This document shows positions 9,253 to 17,758 of a DNA stretch of 64,000 nucleotides, piece after piece. The translations under genes were made by a program, and so were the position numbers. Where the stretch lies: the NCBI RefSeq assembly GCF_030063445.1, contig NZ_JASITD010000021.1, forward strand, positions 1 to 64,000, written 5' to 3'. Numbering within the stretch: the stretch's first letter is position 1; every line of letters starts with the position of its first letter. The notes beneath the pieces are model-generated. The model was given only the letters and a program-made list of their open reading frames with translations, was not told the origin of the DNA and ran no database searches. The DNA comes from Hymenobacter sp. H14-R3. Its GTDB lineage: Bacteria > Bacteroidota > Bacteroidia > Cytophagales > Hymenobacteraceae.

Positions 9253-10350
9253 TTAGTCGTTTAGTTCGTCGTACACGAGCAGTTGGTTCTTGGTCACGAT
9301 AACGTCGCCGGCCTTCAGGTTAGCCCCGCTCACGTAGCTGACGTCGCCCACGGTTTTGGTCACGGTCACGGGGCGGGTGTCTACCTCGGTGCGGCTCTTG
9401 TACACGAGCACGAAGTGCTGGTCCTTGTCGAAGATAACCGAGTTGGCGGGCACCGCTAACTCCTTGGTTTTCTCGGTATTGAGAATACGCACCTGGGCAT
9501 ACATCTCGGGCTTGAGTAGGTAGCCGGGGTTGGGCAGGCGAATGCGCACCTTGAGGGCCTTGCTGTCGGGGTCGAGCACGTTGAACACCTTGTCGACCAC
9601 GCCCAGGAAGTGCTTGTCGGGGTACGAGAGCGTGGTGATATCGGCCTGGTAGCCCAGCTTCACGTTGGCAATATCGGCCTCAAACACGTTGGCCAGCACC
9701 CACACCTGGTCGAGGTCGGCGATGGTAAAAAAGCCGTCGGCATCGGTGTTGGCGTTCGTATACTGCATGCCTTGTGTCACGTTTTTATCGGTGATAAAGC
9801 CCGAAATCGGGGCCTTAATCACGTAGTGCCCATCCTGCGACACGCCGTAGATGCCGAGCTGCTTGCCGGTTTTGCCGAGGTTGCTCTGGGCTTTACGCAG
9901 TTCCTCGCGGGCCAGCACCACGTCGCGCTCGGCCGCCAAACCGGCCTTAAACTGGTCTTCGGCCACGCTCAGGTTTTTGCTGGCGATGGCCACGTCGGTG
10001 CCGGCGGTGCTGTTCTGGTTTTGCACGTCGGCAATTTCGCCCGAGCGCACCACGGCTAGCACCTGGCCCTTAGTTACGTGGTCGCCGAGCTCCACATTAA
10101 GCTTCTCAACCACGCCGCCCACGAGCGGGAAAATCTTGGCGGTTTTGTCGCCGTTGGTGGTTACCTGGCCCGAAAACGACTGCTCGCTGCGCACCGGCTC
10201 CAGGCGCACGGTGTCGAAAGCCAGCTCTTTCAGCGTTTGGTCAGAAAGCGAGAATTTTTTGGTAGTAGCCTCCGTAGCGGCGGTTTCGGGGGCCTTGGAG
10301 CAGGCCCCCAGGCCCAACGTCAGGAGAAATAAAAGCGCGGAGCGATTCAT
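9253..10350 (-). CDS. RND periplasmic adaptor, CusB/CzcB type
   Basis: A membrane-fusion protein bridging the inner-membrane pump and the outer-membrane channel. The chosen start, ATG 10350, gives a lipoprotein signal with lipobox LGAC at about residues 15-18, so it should be lipid-anchored in the periplasm. The lipoyl-like half motifs (NVELGDHVTKGQVLAVVRSGE and, after a coiled-coil region, YVIKAPISGFITD) and the beta-barrel and membrane-proximal segments follow in order. An upstream in-frame start at 10365 is less likely. Its neighbours are the TolC channel upstream and the pump downstream. Confidence 0.9.
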   Translation of the reverse strand: MNRSALLFLLTLGLGACSKAPETAATEATTKKFSLSDQTLKELAFDTVRLEPVRSEQSFSGQVTTNGDKTAKIFPLVGGVVEKLNVELGDHVTKGQVLAVVRSGEIADVQNQNSTAGTDVAIASKNLSVAEDQFKAGLAAERDVVLAREELRKAQSNLGKTGKQLGIYGVSQDGHYVIKAPISGFITDKNVTQGMQYTNANTDADGFFTIADLDQVWVLANVFEADIANVKLGYQADITTLSYPDKHFLGVVDKVFNVLDPDSKALKVRIRLPNPGYLLKPEMYAQVRILNTEKTKELAVPANSVIFDKDQHFVLVYKSRTEVDTRPVTVTKTVGDVSYVSGANLKAGDVIVTKNQLLVYDELND

Positions 10351-10446
10351 CTTTTCAGTTAGCAATTAGCAGTTATTAGTTGTCAATCATCAGTTATCCA
10401 TCATCAGCGCACGGGCTTTATGCTGATTGGTAGCTGCTGATTGACT

Positions 10447-11844
10447 TTACTCGGCCCGGAAAAAGGTGCGGCCGGTGGCCAGGTTTATGCCCTCAAAGGC
10501 GCGCATCCGGTTGGCCCGCAGCGTGTTGAGCTGAATGACATTATTCTTGTAAGCTTCGTAAAAGTCGAGGTATTCGACTACACTAATGAGGCGCTTGGTG
10601 TAGCCCTGCTCAATGTTGTCGATGAGGCGGGCAAAGGGTGTAGTGTCGCGGCTGGTATTTTGGTACAGCTCATCCTGGCGCAGGGCCACCTGGTAGGCCT
10701 CGTGCACATCGCGGCGCACCACCAGCTGCTGCTGCTGGGCCTGGGCCTGGGCATTGCTAATCTGGGCTTTAGCCGCCGCAATGTTGCCCTGGTTGCGGTT
10801 GAAGATGGGCACTGCAATGCCCAGCGTCAGCGAGTTATAATTGTTGAAATACGAGCCCAGGCGGTCGTAGCTGTAGCCCACGGCGAGGTCGGGCGTGGCC
10901 ACGGCGCGTTGCAGGCGCAGGTTCAGCTCCTGGCGCTGCACCTCGGCGCGGCGGGCTAGCAGGTCGGCGCGGCGCACCACGGCCGTATCGGTGAGCTGCT
11001 GCTCGGGGAAAGGGGCCAGCGACAGCGTTTGAATACGGTTGACGTTCACGGCCGGCTGGTAGGCCGAGCGGGTCGAGTCGCGCAGCAAAATGTGCAGGTC
11101 GGCCTGCGAGTTGGCCTGGTCCGTAACGAGGCCCAGCCGCTCACTTTCCAGCGTAAACAAAAAGGCTTTCAGGCGAATAACCTCTTTGAGCGCAATGTTG
11201 CCCTTGTCGTACTGGCTCTGGTAGAGGCCTACGGTGTGGCGCAGCTGCGGAATCTCGTTGTTGTACACGCGCAGCGTGAGCTGGCGGTAGTAGATGTCGT
11301 AGAACGTGGTGCGGAGCTGAAAGCGCAGGTTACGCACCAGGTCTTCGAGATTAAACTGCTCTACCACAGCCGCTTGCTGTTGGGCGCGGCCCGCCGCCCG
11401 CCGCCGCCCGGCCAGCGCAAACAGCTGCTGCGCCTGAATGGCCAGCTGGTTGCGGTTGAGGTCGGGGTTATTACCCACCGCATCCTGCCGGTGAACGGCC
11501 TGCTGCACCACGTTCTGGTCCACCAGGATAGTGGGGTTGTCGATGAGGCGGGCCTGCACAGCCAGCGCCTGCGCCGCTGTAATGTTGTAGCGCTGGGCCA
11601 GCAGCAGCAGGTTGTTTTGCACGAAGCGCAGCTCGGCGTCGGGCAGGGTCAGGCGCACGGTGTCTACGGGCAGCGGCGTGCCGCCCACCGTGAGGGGCGC
11701 TTGCGCGTGGGCGGCCAGCCCCAGGCTCAAGCCGGCCAGCAGCAGGCCGGCGCGGCGCAAAAGGCTATTCGTGGGGAGGGTGGCCCGCGGCGGGGCGGGC
11801 CGCAACCGGCGCTGGGCCGTTTCTAAAAATCTTTGTAAAATCAC
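10447..11844 (-). CDS. TolC-family outer-membrane efflux channel, CusC/CzcC type
   Basis: The outer-membrane channel of the tripartite metal exporter, 465 aa. After an Arg-rich N-terminus and a signal sequence (hydrophobic segment about residues 29-46, ending AHAQ), it shows the two long helical repeats of the family, rich in Gln and Ala (for example AQAQAQQQQLVVRRDVHEAY near residue 370). The start is GTG 11844. It is the first gene of the operon, with a promoter and a repeated operator directly upstream, and is followed by the adaptor after about 95 bp. Confidence 0.88.
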   Translation of the reverse strand: MILQRFLETAQRRLRPAPPRATLPTNSLLRRAGLLLAGLSLGLAAHAQAPLTVGGTPLPVDTVRLTLPDAELRFVQNNLLLLAQRYNITAAQALAVQARLIDNPTILVDQNVVQQAVHRQDAVGNNPDLNRNQLAIQAQQLFALAGRRRAAGRAQQQAAVVEQFNLEDLVRNLRFQLRTTFYDIYYRQLTLRVYNNEIPQLRHTVGLYQSQYDKGNIALKEVIRLKAFLFTLESERLGLVTDQANSQADLHILLRDSTRSAYQPAVNVNRIQTLSLAPFPEQQLTDTAVVRRADLLARRAEVQRQELNLRLQRAVATPDLAVGYSYDRLGSYFNNYNSLTLGIAVPIFNRNQGNIAAAKAQISNAQAQAQQQQLVVRRDVHEAYQVALRQDELYQNTSRDTTPFARLIDNIEQGYTKRLISVVEYLDFYEAYKNNVIQLNTLRANRMRAFEGINLATGRTFFRAE

Positions 11845-11876
11845 TTTTTTTTACGCTGTCTAGCGAGGTGCTTGAG

Positions 11877-11884
11877 CAAAGCTA
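11877..11884 (-). promoter_or_regulatory. probable promoter of the metal-efflux operon
   Basis: On the minus strand TAGCTTTG matches the Bacteroidota -7 element TAnnTTTG exactly, 32 bp upstream of the channel gene start. No clear -33 TTG is seen at the expected spacing, which fits a promoter that needs an activator bound to the repeats just upstream. Confidence 0.55.
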
Positions 11885-11937
11885 ACAGGAAGCTCTTGGA
11901 CTTCATTCACGGACATTACACCTTCACTATACCCTCA

Positions 11938-12003
11938 TTAAGAACAGATTAGAAGTACATTAGAAGCTGATTAGGGACGCCTTAGAAACAGGTTAGAAAG
12001 CCC
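11938..12003. promoter_or_regulatory. six-unit, 11-bp-period operator, probable response-regulator site
   Basis: TTAG (TTAA in the first unit) begins at 11938, 11949, 11960, 11971, 11982 and 11993, exactly 11 bp apart. The best units read TTAGAAG or TTAGAAA. Direct repeats with an 11-bp period are the standard layout for OmpR/PhoB-family dimers bound head to tail on one face of DNA. The block lies about 54 bp upstream of the efflux promoter and downstream of the regulator-kinase genes, so the encoded regulator is the obvious ligand. Confidence 0.7.
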
Positions 12004-12221
12004 GCCCAGGGCCGCCAAAAAGCGCCCACCCAACGGGCCACAGCTTTCTCAATAAATTATATTTCAGACAGTTGCGCACGGTGCCCGGGTGCCCGCAGGC
12101 GGTGGCACACTCATTAGCAGGCACCAGCCAAAATAAATGCTAAAAACATTGACGCGGTCCGCACTAAGCCCTTCGCCGGCCGGGCGGCAGCCCCTGTTCG
12201 CCCGCAGCCGCTTTGCGCCGC
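12004..12221. other. intergenic segment between sensor kinase and operator
   Basis: I see no gene here. On the minus strand it is the 3' untranslated region of the sensor-kinase transcript. It contains GC-rich stretches that could form weak hairpins but no clear terminator with a T tract, so regulator-kinase transcripts might read into the efflux operon. Confidence 0.4.
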
Positions 12222-13613
12222 TTAGTCAGCTGCGCGCCCGCCCAGCATCAGCTCGGCCACCGTGCCCCGGCCGGGCTCCGAGCGCAGCGCCAGCGTGCCA
12301 CCATGCAGCGCGGCAATGCGCTGGGCCAGCGGCAGCCCCACACCGTGCCCCACCACCCCGCGCACCGCCGCCGCCCGAAAAAACGGCTGAAACACCTGCG
12401 CCAGGTCCTCGGCCGCAATGCCCAGGCCGGCGTCGGCCACGCGCACCACGCAGCCGCCGCCCGGCTGACAACGCAGGCTCAGCAGCACCTTTTTATCGTC
12501 GGCCGAGTACTTGAGGGCATTATCAACGAGGTTGCCCAGCGCCCGCGCAAGCAGGCCGCGATGGCCAGCTATGACAAAGGCCGCCGGGTCGGCGGGCAGG
12601 TCGGCGAGGTCGCCCAGGTCTACCTGCACGCGGGCGCGCCGGGCGGGCGTCACGCCTTCGCGCACCTCCCACAGCAGCTCATCGAGGCGTACTTCCTCCG
12701 TCAGCTGCATCGAGCCTTCGGCCTGCGCCATATCCAATAGATTGTTAATCAATTCTTTAAGTTGCAGCAACTCACCCAGCACCGAGGCGGCTCCTTCGCG
12801 GTAGTTCTCTGGCGAACGCTCGCGGGCCAGCAGCACTTGCAGCTCGCCAATGCTGGCGGTGAGGGGCGTGCGCAGCTCGTGCGAGGCATTGCGCACGAAG
12901 GTGCGCTGGCCCTCAAAGCTGGCTTCGAGCCGCCCCAGCAGCCGGTTGAAGGTGCGGGCCAGGCGCGTGAGGTCGTCGCGCTCGCTGGTGCGCAAAAAGC
13001 CTTCATCCACGCGCTGGTGCAGGTCGAGGGCCGTAATGCGGTCTACTTGGTCGTTGAGGGCCGCGATGGGGGCCAGCGCCCGCCCGGCAAAAAACCGCCC
13101 GGCGGCGTAGATAACGAGCAGGCTCACCACAAAAATCACCCCCATAATGGTGGCCAGGCTTTGCAGCCGGTGGTGGCCATACACGTTTTCGGCGGCGGCT
13201 ACTATCACGTAGTCGCCCTGGTTATCGCGGTAAAAAATGCCCACGGCCTGCCGCGCACCCAGCTTGAAATACACTTCCCTGCTTAACACGATGCGCGCTA
13301 GCAGCGCATCGGAAAGCCGCACTCGCTCGTCGGCCGCCACAAAGCGCACCCGCCCCGAGGCGTCGTACACCTGCAAAATCTCGTTGCTAAGCGCTTGCAG
13401 GTATTTTTTCTCAAAGTCGCGGAAGGCACTGGCCCGCATCTCGTCTTTTTCGAGGTAGATGTAGCTCGTCACCTGCGCCCGCTCGCGCAGCCGCTGCTGA
13501 AACTCGCGCTGCGAAGAGGTGAGCTGGAGTGCAAATACCAGCGCCAGCACGGCCAGCAGCAGCACGGCCACAATGCTCAGAAAAAGCCAGGTCAGGCGGT
13601 TGCGAATGGTCAT
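12222..13613 (-). CDS. sensor histidine kinase, CusS-like
   Basis: An inner-membrane two-component sensor, 463 aa. The order is: helix at about residues 9-29, a periplasmic sensing region, a second helix at about 157-177, a HAMP linker, the phospho-acceptor His in ASHELRTPLTAS (about residue 247), and an ATPase domain with the N box LGNLVDNALKYS and G boxes VADAGLGI and GHGVGLPLA. It lies 28 bp downstream of the response regulator and is encoded with it. Position next to the efflux operon suggests it senses the exported metal in the periplasm. Confidence 0.9.
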   Translation of the reverse strand: MTIRNRLTWLFLSIVAVLLLAVLALVFALQLTSSQREFQQRLRERAQVTSYIYLEKDEMRASAFRDFEKKYLQALSNEILQVYDASGRVRFVAADERVRLSDALLARIVLSREVYFKLGARQAVGIFYRDNQGDYVIVAAAENVYGHHRLQSLATIMGVIFVVSLLVIYAAGRFFAGRALAPIAALNDQVDRITALDLHQRVDEGFLRTSERDDLTRLARTFNRLLGRLEASFEGQRTFVRNASHELRTPLTASIGELQVLLARERSPENYREGAASVLGELLQLKELINNLLDMAQAEGSMQLTEEVRLDELLWEVREGVTPARRARVQVDLGDLADLPADPAAFVIAGHRGLLARALGNLVDNALKYSADDKKVLLSLRCQPGGGCVVRVADAGLGIAAEDLAQVFQPFFRAAAVRGVVGHGVGLPLAQRIAALHGGTLALRSEPGRGTVAELMLGGRAAD

Positions 13614-13641
13614 AGTTTACCAGTGGGGCGCTTCCGTAAAA

Positions 13642-14325
13642 TTACTCTTCGCGCAACACGTAGCCCATGCCTACTACGGTATGAATCAGTTTTTTAGCAA
13701 ATCCCTTGTCCACCTTATTGCGCAGGTAGTTCACGTACACGTCAATTACATTGGAGCCCGCGTCGGGCGAGCCTTCCCAGGTATGCTCCGCTATTTCGCC
13801 CCGGCTCAGCACGCGGCCCTGGTGGCGTAGCAGCAGTTCCAGCAGGTTGAACTCGCGGGCCGTGAGCTTGATGGGCTGGCCGGCGCGCACCACGGTTTTA
13901 GCGGCCGTGTCCACCACTAAATCACTCAATACAAGCTCCTTGTTCTTAGCCGCGCGGCGGTCGCGGCGGCGGGTGAGGGCGCGCACCCGCGCCAGCAGCT
14001 CGGCAAAGTCGAAGGGCTTCACGAGGTAGTCGTCGGCCCCGCCATCGAAGCCCAGCAGTTTGTCTTGCGTAGTGCCTAGGGCCGTGAGCATGAGCACGGG
14101 CAACTCCTGGTTTTGGGCGCGCACGGCTTTCAGTACCTCCAGGCCGCTTTGGCCGGGCAGTATCACATCCAGAATAAGCAGGTCAAATGCTTGCTCCAGC
14201 GCCAGCCGCTGGCCAAAGGTGCCGTCGTAGGCCACTTCTACCTCGTAGCCCTCTTCCTCCAGCCCGCGCCGAATGAAGGCCGATACTTTGGGCTCGTCTT
14301 CGACTAGTAATATCCTGGTTGACAT
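13642..14325 (-). CDS. OmpR-family response regulator, CusR-like
   Basis: A 227-aa DNA-binding response regulator. The receiver domain has the acidic pair (VEDEPK), the phospho-acceptor Asp in LLILDVILPG (about residue 53) and the Lys in DYLVKPFDF. The C-terminal winged helix shows LTAREFNLLELLLRHQG and the recognition segment NVIDVYVNYLRNKVDKG. It is the first gene of the regulator-kinase pair. The six 11-bp repeats at 11938-12003 are its probable target, making it the likely activator of the efflux operon. Confidence 0.92.
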   Translation of the reverse strand: MSTRILLVEDEPKVSAFIRRGLEEEGYEVEVAYDGTFGQRLALEQAFDLLILDVILPGQSGLEVLKAVRAQNQELPVLMLTALGTTQDKLLGFDGGADDYLVKPFDFAELLARVRALTRRRDRRAAKNKELVLSDLVVDTAAKTVVRAGQPIKLTAREFNLLELLLRHQGRVLSRGEIAEHTWEGSPDAGSNVIDVYVNYLRNKVDKGFAKKLIHTVVGMGYVLREE

Positions 14326-14333
14326 GAAGTTGT

Positions 14334-14437
14334 AAGGTAATCTTTAGCTTGCCGCCAGGCGCGTGTACCTGGCCAAGCCCGGCATTTTTCCTTCAATTTG
14401 TAACAGCGCCCGGCAAGCTAAAGCTTACGCTACCTCT
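14334..14437. repeat. palindromic repeat family D, copy 1
   Basis: Arms GGTAATCTTTAGCTTGCCG and CGGCAAGCTAAAGCTTACGC flank about 65 bp. The same arms occur at 41499-41565. It fills the gap between the TPR gene and the response-regulator gene. Confidence 0.7.
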
Positions 14438-14773
14438 TTAGTCGTCCTCATAGTCCATCCCCAGGCAGCTATTCAACGCCTGCTGAATTTCGCTGGCGGC
14501 GTGCAGCTGCCCGGCTTTTCGGCTCACTACCAAGCCCTTGCGGTATACCTGCTCAGCTTCATCTTTCTTGCCAAAGCCTTCGAGCAGCTTACCGGCGTGG
14601 TAGTAGGTGCCCACGTAGTCGGGGTGCTCGGTCAGCAGCTTTTCGTAGTAGTCCCAGGCGCGCAGTGGCTCAGCGGCTCGGTATTCGGTGGCCAGCGCGT
14701 AAATGGTGAAGGCATCGGTGGGGTCGGCTTCGTAAAAAGCTAACAGTTGCTGGAGGCGGCTGGGGGTATTCAT
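14438..14773 (-). CDS. small tetratricopeptide-repeat protein, 111 aa
   Basis: A cytoplasmic protein with about two to three TPR helices pairs: residues 9-36 (FYEADPTDAFTIYALATEY), 40-70 (AWDYYEKLLTEHPDYVGTYYHAGKL) and 74-100. It ends with an acidic tail. Such proteins scaffold protein contacts; no partner is evident. It is divergent from etfB and separated from the response regulator by a repeat. Confidence 0.75.
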   Translation of the reverse strand: MNTPSRLQQLLAFYEADPTDAFTIYALATEYRAAEPLRAWDYYEKLLTEHPDYVGTYYHAGKLLEGFGKKDEAEQVYRKGLVVSRKAGQLHAASEIQQALNSCLGMDYEDD

Positions 14774-14789
14774 GGGCAGTAGTTTTGGC

Positions 14790-14797
14790 TATCTTTG
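14790..14797 (+). promoter_or_regulatory. probable etfB promoter -7 element
   Basis: TATCTTTG matches TAnnTTTG on the plus strand, with a second match TAGTTTTG at 14780-14787. Either would give a 5' untranslated region of about 130-150 nt for etfB. No good -33 element is visible. Confidence 0.4.
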
Positions 14798-14931
14798 GGG
14801 CAAAATTGCGACTTTCAGGCCGCATTCCGGTTGTATGGGTTGTATAGGAGGTTGAAAGACCTTTTTAGGCCTGGCAATTGTTATGCAAGCCTACTGCTTT
14901 TGTATTCTCTCCTCACCCTACCCTTGCCTAC

Positions 14932-15672
14932 ATGAAGTTTCTGGTTTGTATTTCTAACGTGCCCGACACGACCACCAAAATCACCTTTACGCCTGATAAC
15001 AAGGAGTTTAATAAGGCTGGGGTTCAGTTCGTAATTAATCCCTGGGACGAATACGCCCTTACCCGCGCCATCGAGCTGAAAGAGGCCAACGCCGGCAGCA
15101 CCGTAACGGTGATTAACGTGGGCGAGGCCGATACGGAACCCAACATCCGCAAGGCGCTGGCCATCGGGGCCGACGACGCCATCCGGGTGAATGCCGCGCC
15201 AAAGGATGCCTTTTTCGTGGCCGAGCAAATTGCGGCCGTCGCCAAAGAAGGCGCTTACGACGTGATTTTGATGGGCAAGGAAAGCATCGACTACAACGGC
15301 TTTCAGGTGCACGGCATGGTGGGCGAGCTGCTCGGCATCCCGACCGTAGCGCCCGCTATGAAGCTGGATATGAGCGGCAACACTGCCACCCTGGAGCGCG
15401 AGATTGAGGGCGGCAAGGAAATCGTGAGCGTAAACACGCCCTTCGTGGCCTCGTGCCAGCAGCCCATGTGCGAGCCCCGCATCCCCAACATGCGCGGCAT
15501 TATGACGGCCCGCACCAAGCCCCTGAAAGTGGTGCCCGCCACCGCCGGCGACGCCCGCACCACGGTAGCCGAGTTTGCGCTGCCCCCCAAGAAGCAGGGC
15601 GTGAAGCTCATCGACGCCGACAATGCCGGCGAGCTGATTAAGCTGCTCCGCAACGAAGCCAAAGTCATCTAA
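14932..15672 (+). CDS. etfB: electron transfer flavoprotein beta subunit
   Basis: ETF-beta (246 aa from ATG 14932) forms a heterodimer with ETF-alpha that carries FAD and AMP and passes electrons from acyl-CoA dehydrogenases to the respiratory chain. Family signatures are the start MKFLVCISNVPDT, the NPWDEYALTRAIELKE block, and VILMGKESIDYNGFQV, which lines the AMP site. An upstream in-frame start at 14878 adds 18 unlike residues and is rejected. etfA follows after 142 bp containing a family A repeat. Confidence 0.93.
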   Translation: MKFLVCISNVPDTTTKITFTPDNKEFNKAGVQFVINPWDEYALTRAIELKEANAGSTVTVINVGEADTEPNIRKALAIGADDAIRVNAAPKDAFFVAEQIAAVAKEGAYDVILMGKESIDYNGFQVHGMVGELLGIPTVAPAMKLDMSGNTATLEREIEGGKEIVSVNTPFVASCQQPMCEPRIPNMRGIMTARTKPLKVVPATAGDARTTVAEFALPPKKQGVKLIDADNAGELIKLLRNEAKVI

Positions 15673-15680
15673 ATTCTAAT

Positions 15681-15784
15681 CTGTCATTGCGAGCAGGAAC
15701 GACGAAGCAATCTTTCCTTTTCGCCAGGAGTAATAATCCAACGACAAGCAGGGATTGCTTCGTCGTGCCTCCTTGCAGTAACAG
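15681..15784. repeat. palindromic repeat family A, copy 3
   Basis: Outer arm GTCATTGCGAGC... with imperfect complement ...TTGCAGTAACAG. The inner arms GACGAAGCAATC and GATTGCTTCGTC differ from copies 1 and 2. It lies between etfB and etfA. Confidence 0.7.
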
Positions 15785-15814
15785 CCGTTTTCTAACTCAG
15801 AAAATCCCACCGAT

Positions 15815-16792
15815 ATGTCAGTTTTAGTAGTAGTTGAATGCGATAAGGGTGAAGTAAAAAAGTCTTCGCTCGAAGTGGCTACCTACGGCGCGCAGCTTGC
15901 CGCCCAGCTGGGTACCAGCGCCACCGCCATTGCCGTGGGCGAGGCCACCGATGCCAACCTGGCCAAGCTCGGCGAGCAGGGCATCAGCAAGGTGCTTTAT
16001 GATAAGGAGCCGCGCCTGAAGGACTTCGTGAACAATGCCTACACCAAGCTCATTGCCACGGCCGCCCAGCAAGAAGATGCCAAGGTGATTGTGCTGGCCA
16101 ACAGCAACATCGGTGCTTCGGTAGGCTCGCGCCTGTCCATTCGCCTGCAAGCCTCGCTGGCCACCAACGTGGTAGAATTGCCCAAAACCGACGGCGGCCA
16201 GTTCACCGTGAAGCGCGGCGCTTTCTCGGGCAAGGCGTTTTCGGACGTGGTGCTGAGCGGCGAGCGCAAGATTATTGCCGTGAAGAAGAACTCCATCGAA
16301 GCCCAGCACGAGGCCGGCAAAACGGCCGAGGTAGTGGCGTTCGCCGCCCAGCTCACCGACGCCGACTTTGCCGACGCGCCCAAGCAGGTGGTGATGCAGG
16401 ACCAGGCCGGCGGCGTGCTGCTGCCCGAGGCCGCGCTCGTAGTGAGCGGTGGCCGCGGCATGAAAGGCCCCGAAAACTGGAACCTCATCGAAGACCTGGC
16501 TAAGGCGCTGGGCGCGGCCACGGCCTGCTCGAAGCCGGTGAGCGACGTAGACTGGCGCCCTCACCACGAGCACGTGGGCCAAACCGGCATCACGGTATCG
16601 CCCAACCTGTACATTGCCTGCGGCATTTCGGGAGCCATCCAGCACTTGGCCGGCGTCAATTCATCGAAGGTGATTGTGGTGATTAACAAGGACCCCGAGG
16701 CGCCGTTTTTCAAAGCGGCCGACTACGGCATCGTGGGCGACGTATTCGACGTGCTGCCCAAGCTGACGGCCGCCGTGAAGGCGCTCGGCTAA
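15815..16792 (+). CDS. etfA: electron transfer flavoprotein alpha subunit
   Basis: ETF-alpha, 325 aa, partner of the preceding gene. The C-terminal FAD domain is clear: SGGRGMKGPENWNLIEDLA (about residues 210-228), RPHHEHVGQTGITVSPNLY and CGISGAIQHLAGV, ending with NKDPEAPFFKAADYGIVGD. The complex links fatty-acid and amino-acid oxidation to the quinone pool. Transcription is probably shared with etfB. Confidence 0.93.
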   Translation: MSVLVVVECDKGEVKKSSLEVATYGAQLAAQLGTSATAIAVGEATDANLAKLGEQGISKVLYDKEPRLKDFVNNAYTKLIATAAQQEDAKVIVLANSNIGASVGSRLSIRLQASLATNVVELPKTDGGQFTVKRGAFSGKAFSDVVLSGERKIIAVKKNSIEAQHEAGKTAEVVAFAAQLTDADFADAPKQVVMQDQAGGVLLPEAALVVSGGRGMKGPENWNLIEDLAKALGAATACSKPVSDVDWRPHHEHVGQTGITVSPNLYIACGISGAIQHLAGVNSSKVIVVINKDPEAPFFKAADYGIVGDVFDVLPKLTAAVKALG

Positions 16793-16810
16793 GGCGTACT
16801 GGCTGAAGTA

Positions 16811-16911
16811 GACCGTCATGCTAAGCTTGCCGAGGCAGCTCGCTCGTATCGTTGGGTTTGCAAACCCCAACGGCGTGGTAGAGAGGCTTCAGCAAGCTCA
16901 GCATGACGGTC
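16811..16911. repeat. palindromic repeat family B, copy 1
   Basis: ACCGTCATGCTAAGCTTGCC... pairs with ...AGCAAGCTCAGCATGACGGT with several mismatches, a degenerate member of the family at 31899, 33931 and 39281. It lies downstream of etfA. Confidence 0.7.
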
Positions 16912-17034
16912 TTTATTTTTTATTTAACTACAAATTTGGCGATTTTCGTGAGCCGTTTCCGGCCGTAAGCGCTTTATTTGTCGTAGAGAACTCACACTAC
17001 CCGTTTCACCGGACTCGAAACGTCCCCGCGAACC

Positions 17035-17676
17035 TTGAAAAAAATTCCGCTCGAAATTCTGGGCCTGTCCTCCTCGCAGTCGCAATCCGGCTCTTTTGCC
17101 CTCATCCTGGGCGAGAAGCATGGCAATCGCCGCCTGCCGATTATAATCGGTATGTTTGAGGCGCAGAGCATCGCCATCCAGATTGAAAAAATCAGCCCCA
17201 ACCGCCCCCTCACGCACGACCTGTTCAAGGCCTTTGCCGAACACGTGCATGTAACTATTATTGAAGTAGTTATCTCCGACCTCAAGGAAGGCGTCTTCTA
17301 TTCGCGCATCGTGTGCTCCGACGGGGCCACCACGTTTGAGATTGACGCCCGACCCTCCGATGCCATCGCCATCGGCCTGCGCTTCGGCGTGCCCATCTTC
17401 ACGGTGGAGAGCGTACTGGGCGAAGCCGGCATCATCCTGTCCGACCTCGACGAGGCCGGCGAAGAAGGCGAGGATGAGGACGACCACGACGAGGAGGACG
17501 AAGACGACAGCGACAGCGAGGCCGCCCGCCCGGCGGCGAAGGCCACCGAAGCGCGTGAGCCCAGCGGGCAGGTTTCGCTTGATGAGCTAACCAAGATGTT
17601 GGCGCAGGCGCTGGAAAAGGAAGACTACGAAAAAGCCGCCAAAATTCGAGACGAGCTCAATAAGCGTAACGGCTAA
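17035..17676 (+). CDS. bifunctional nuclease-family protein with C-terminal UVR motif
   Basis: The N-terminal 130 residues are a BFN (DUF151) domain, seen in LEILGLSSSQSQSGSFALIL, RLPIIIGMFEAQSIAIQIE and ARPSDAIAIGLRFGVPIF. A strongly acidic linker (about residues 143-165, mostly Asp and Glu) leads to a C-terminal UVR motif (LEKEDYEKAAKIRDELNK), as found in UvrB and UvrC. The start is TTG 17035, giving the KKIPLEILGLSS beginning usual in Bacteroidota. The family has reported nuclease activity, but the cellular role is unclear; the UVR motif suggests a protein contact in repair. Confidence 0.85.
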   Translation: MKKIPLEILGLSSSQSQSGSFALILGEKHGNRRLPIIIGMFEAQSIAIQIEKISPNRPLTHDLFKAFAEHVHVTIIEVVISDLKEGVFYSRIVCSDGATTFEIDARPSDAIAIGLRFGVPIFTVESVLGEAGIILSDLDEAGEEGEDEDDHDEEDEDDSDSEAARPAAKATEAREPSGQVSLDELTKMLAQALEKEDYEKAAKIRDELNKRNG

Positions 17677-17693
17677 GCTGCTCCTCCCTTATC

Positions 17694-17727
17694 AAAGTCC
17701 CGGCCGATACCTCGGCCGGGACTTTTA
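17694..17727 (+). terminator. intrinsic terminator after the BFN gene
   Basis: A 14-bp perfect stem (AAAGTCCCGGCCGA and its complement) with a 4-nt loop and trailing Ts, 17 bp after the stop codon. Confidence 0.8.
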
Positions 17728-17758
17728 GGTATCTGCTTTCTGTAAAATATTTAGTACT

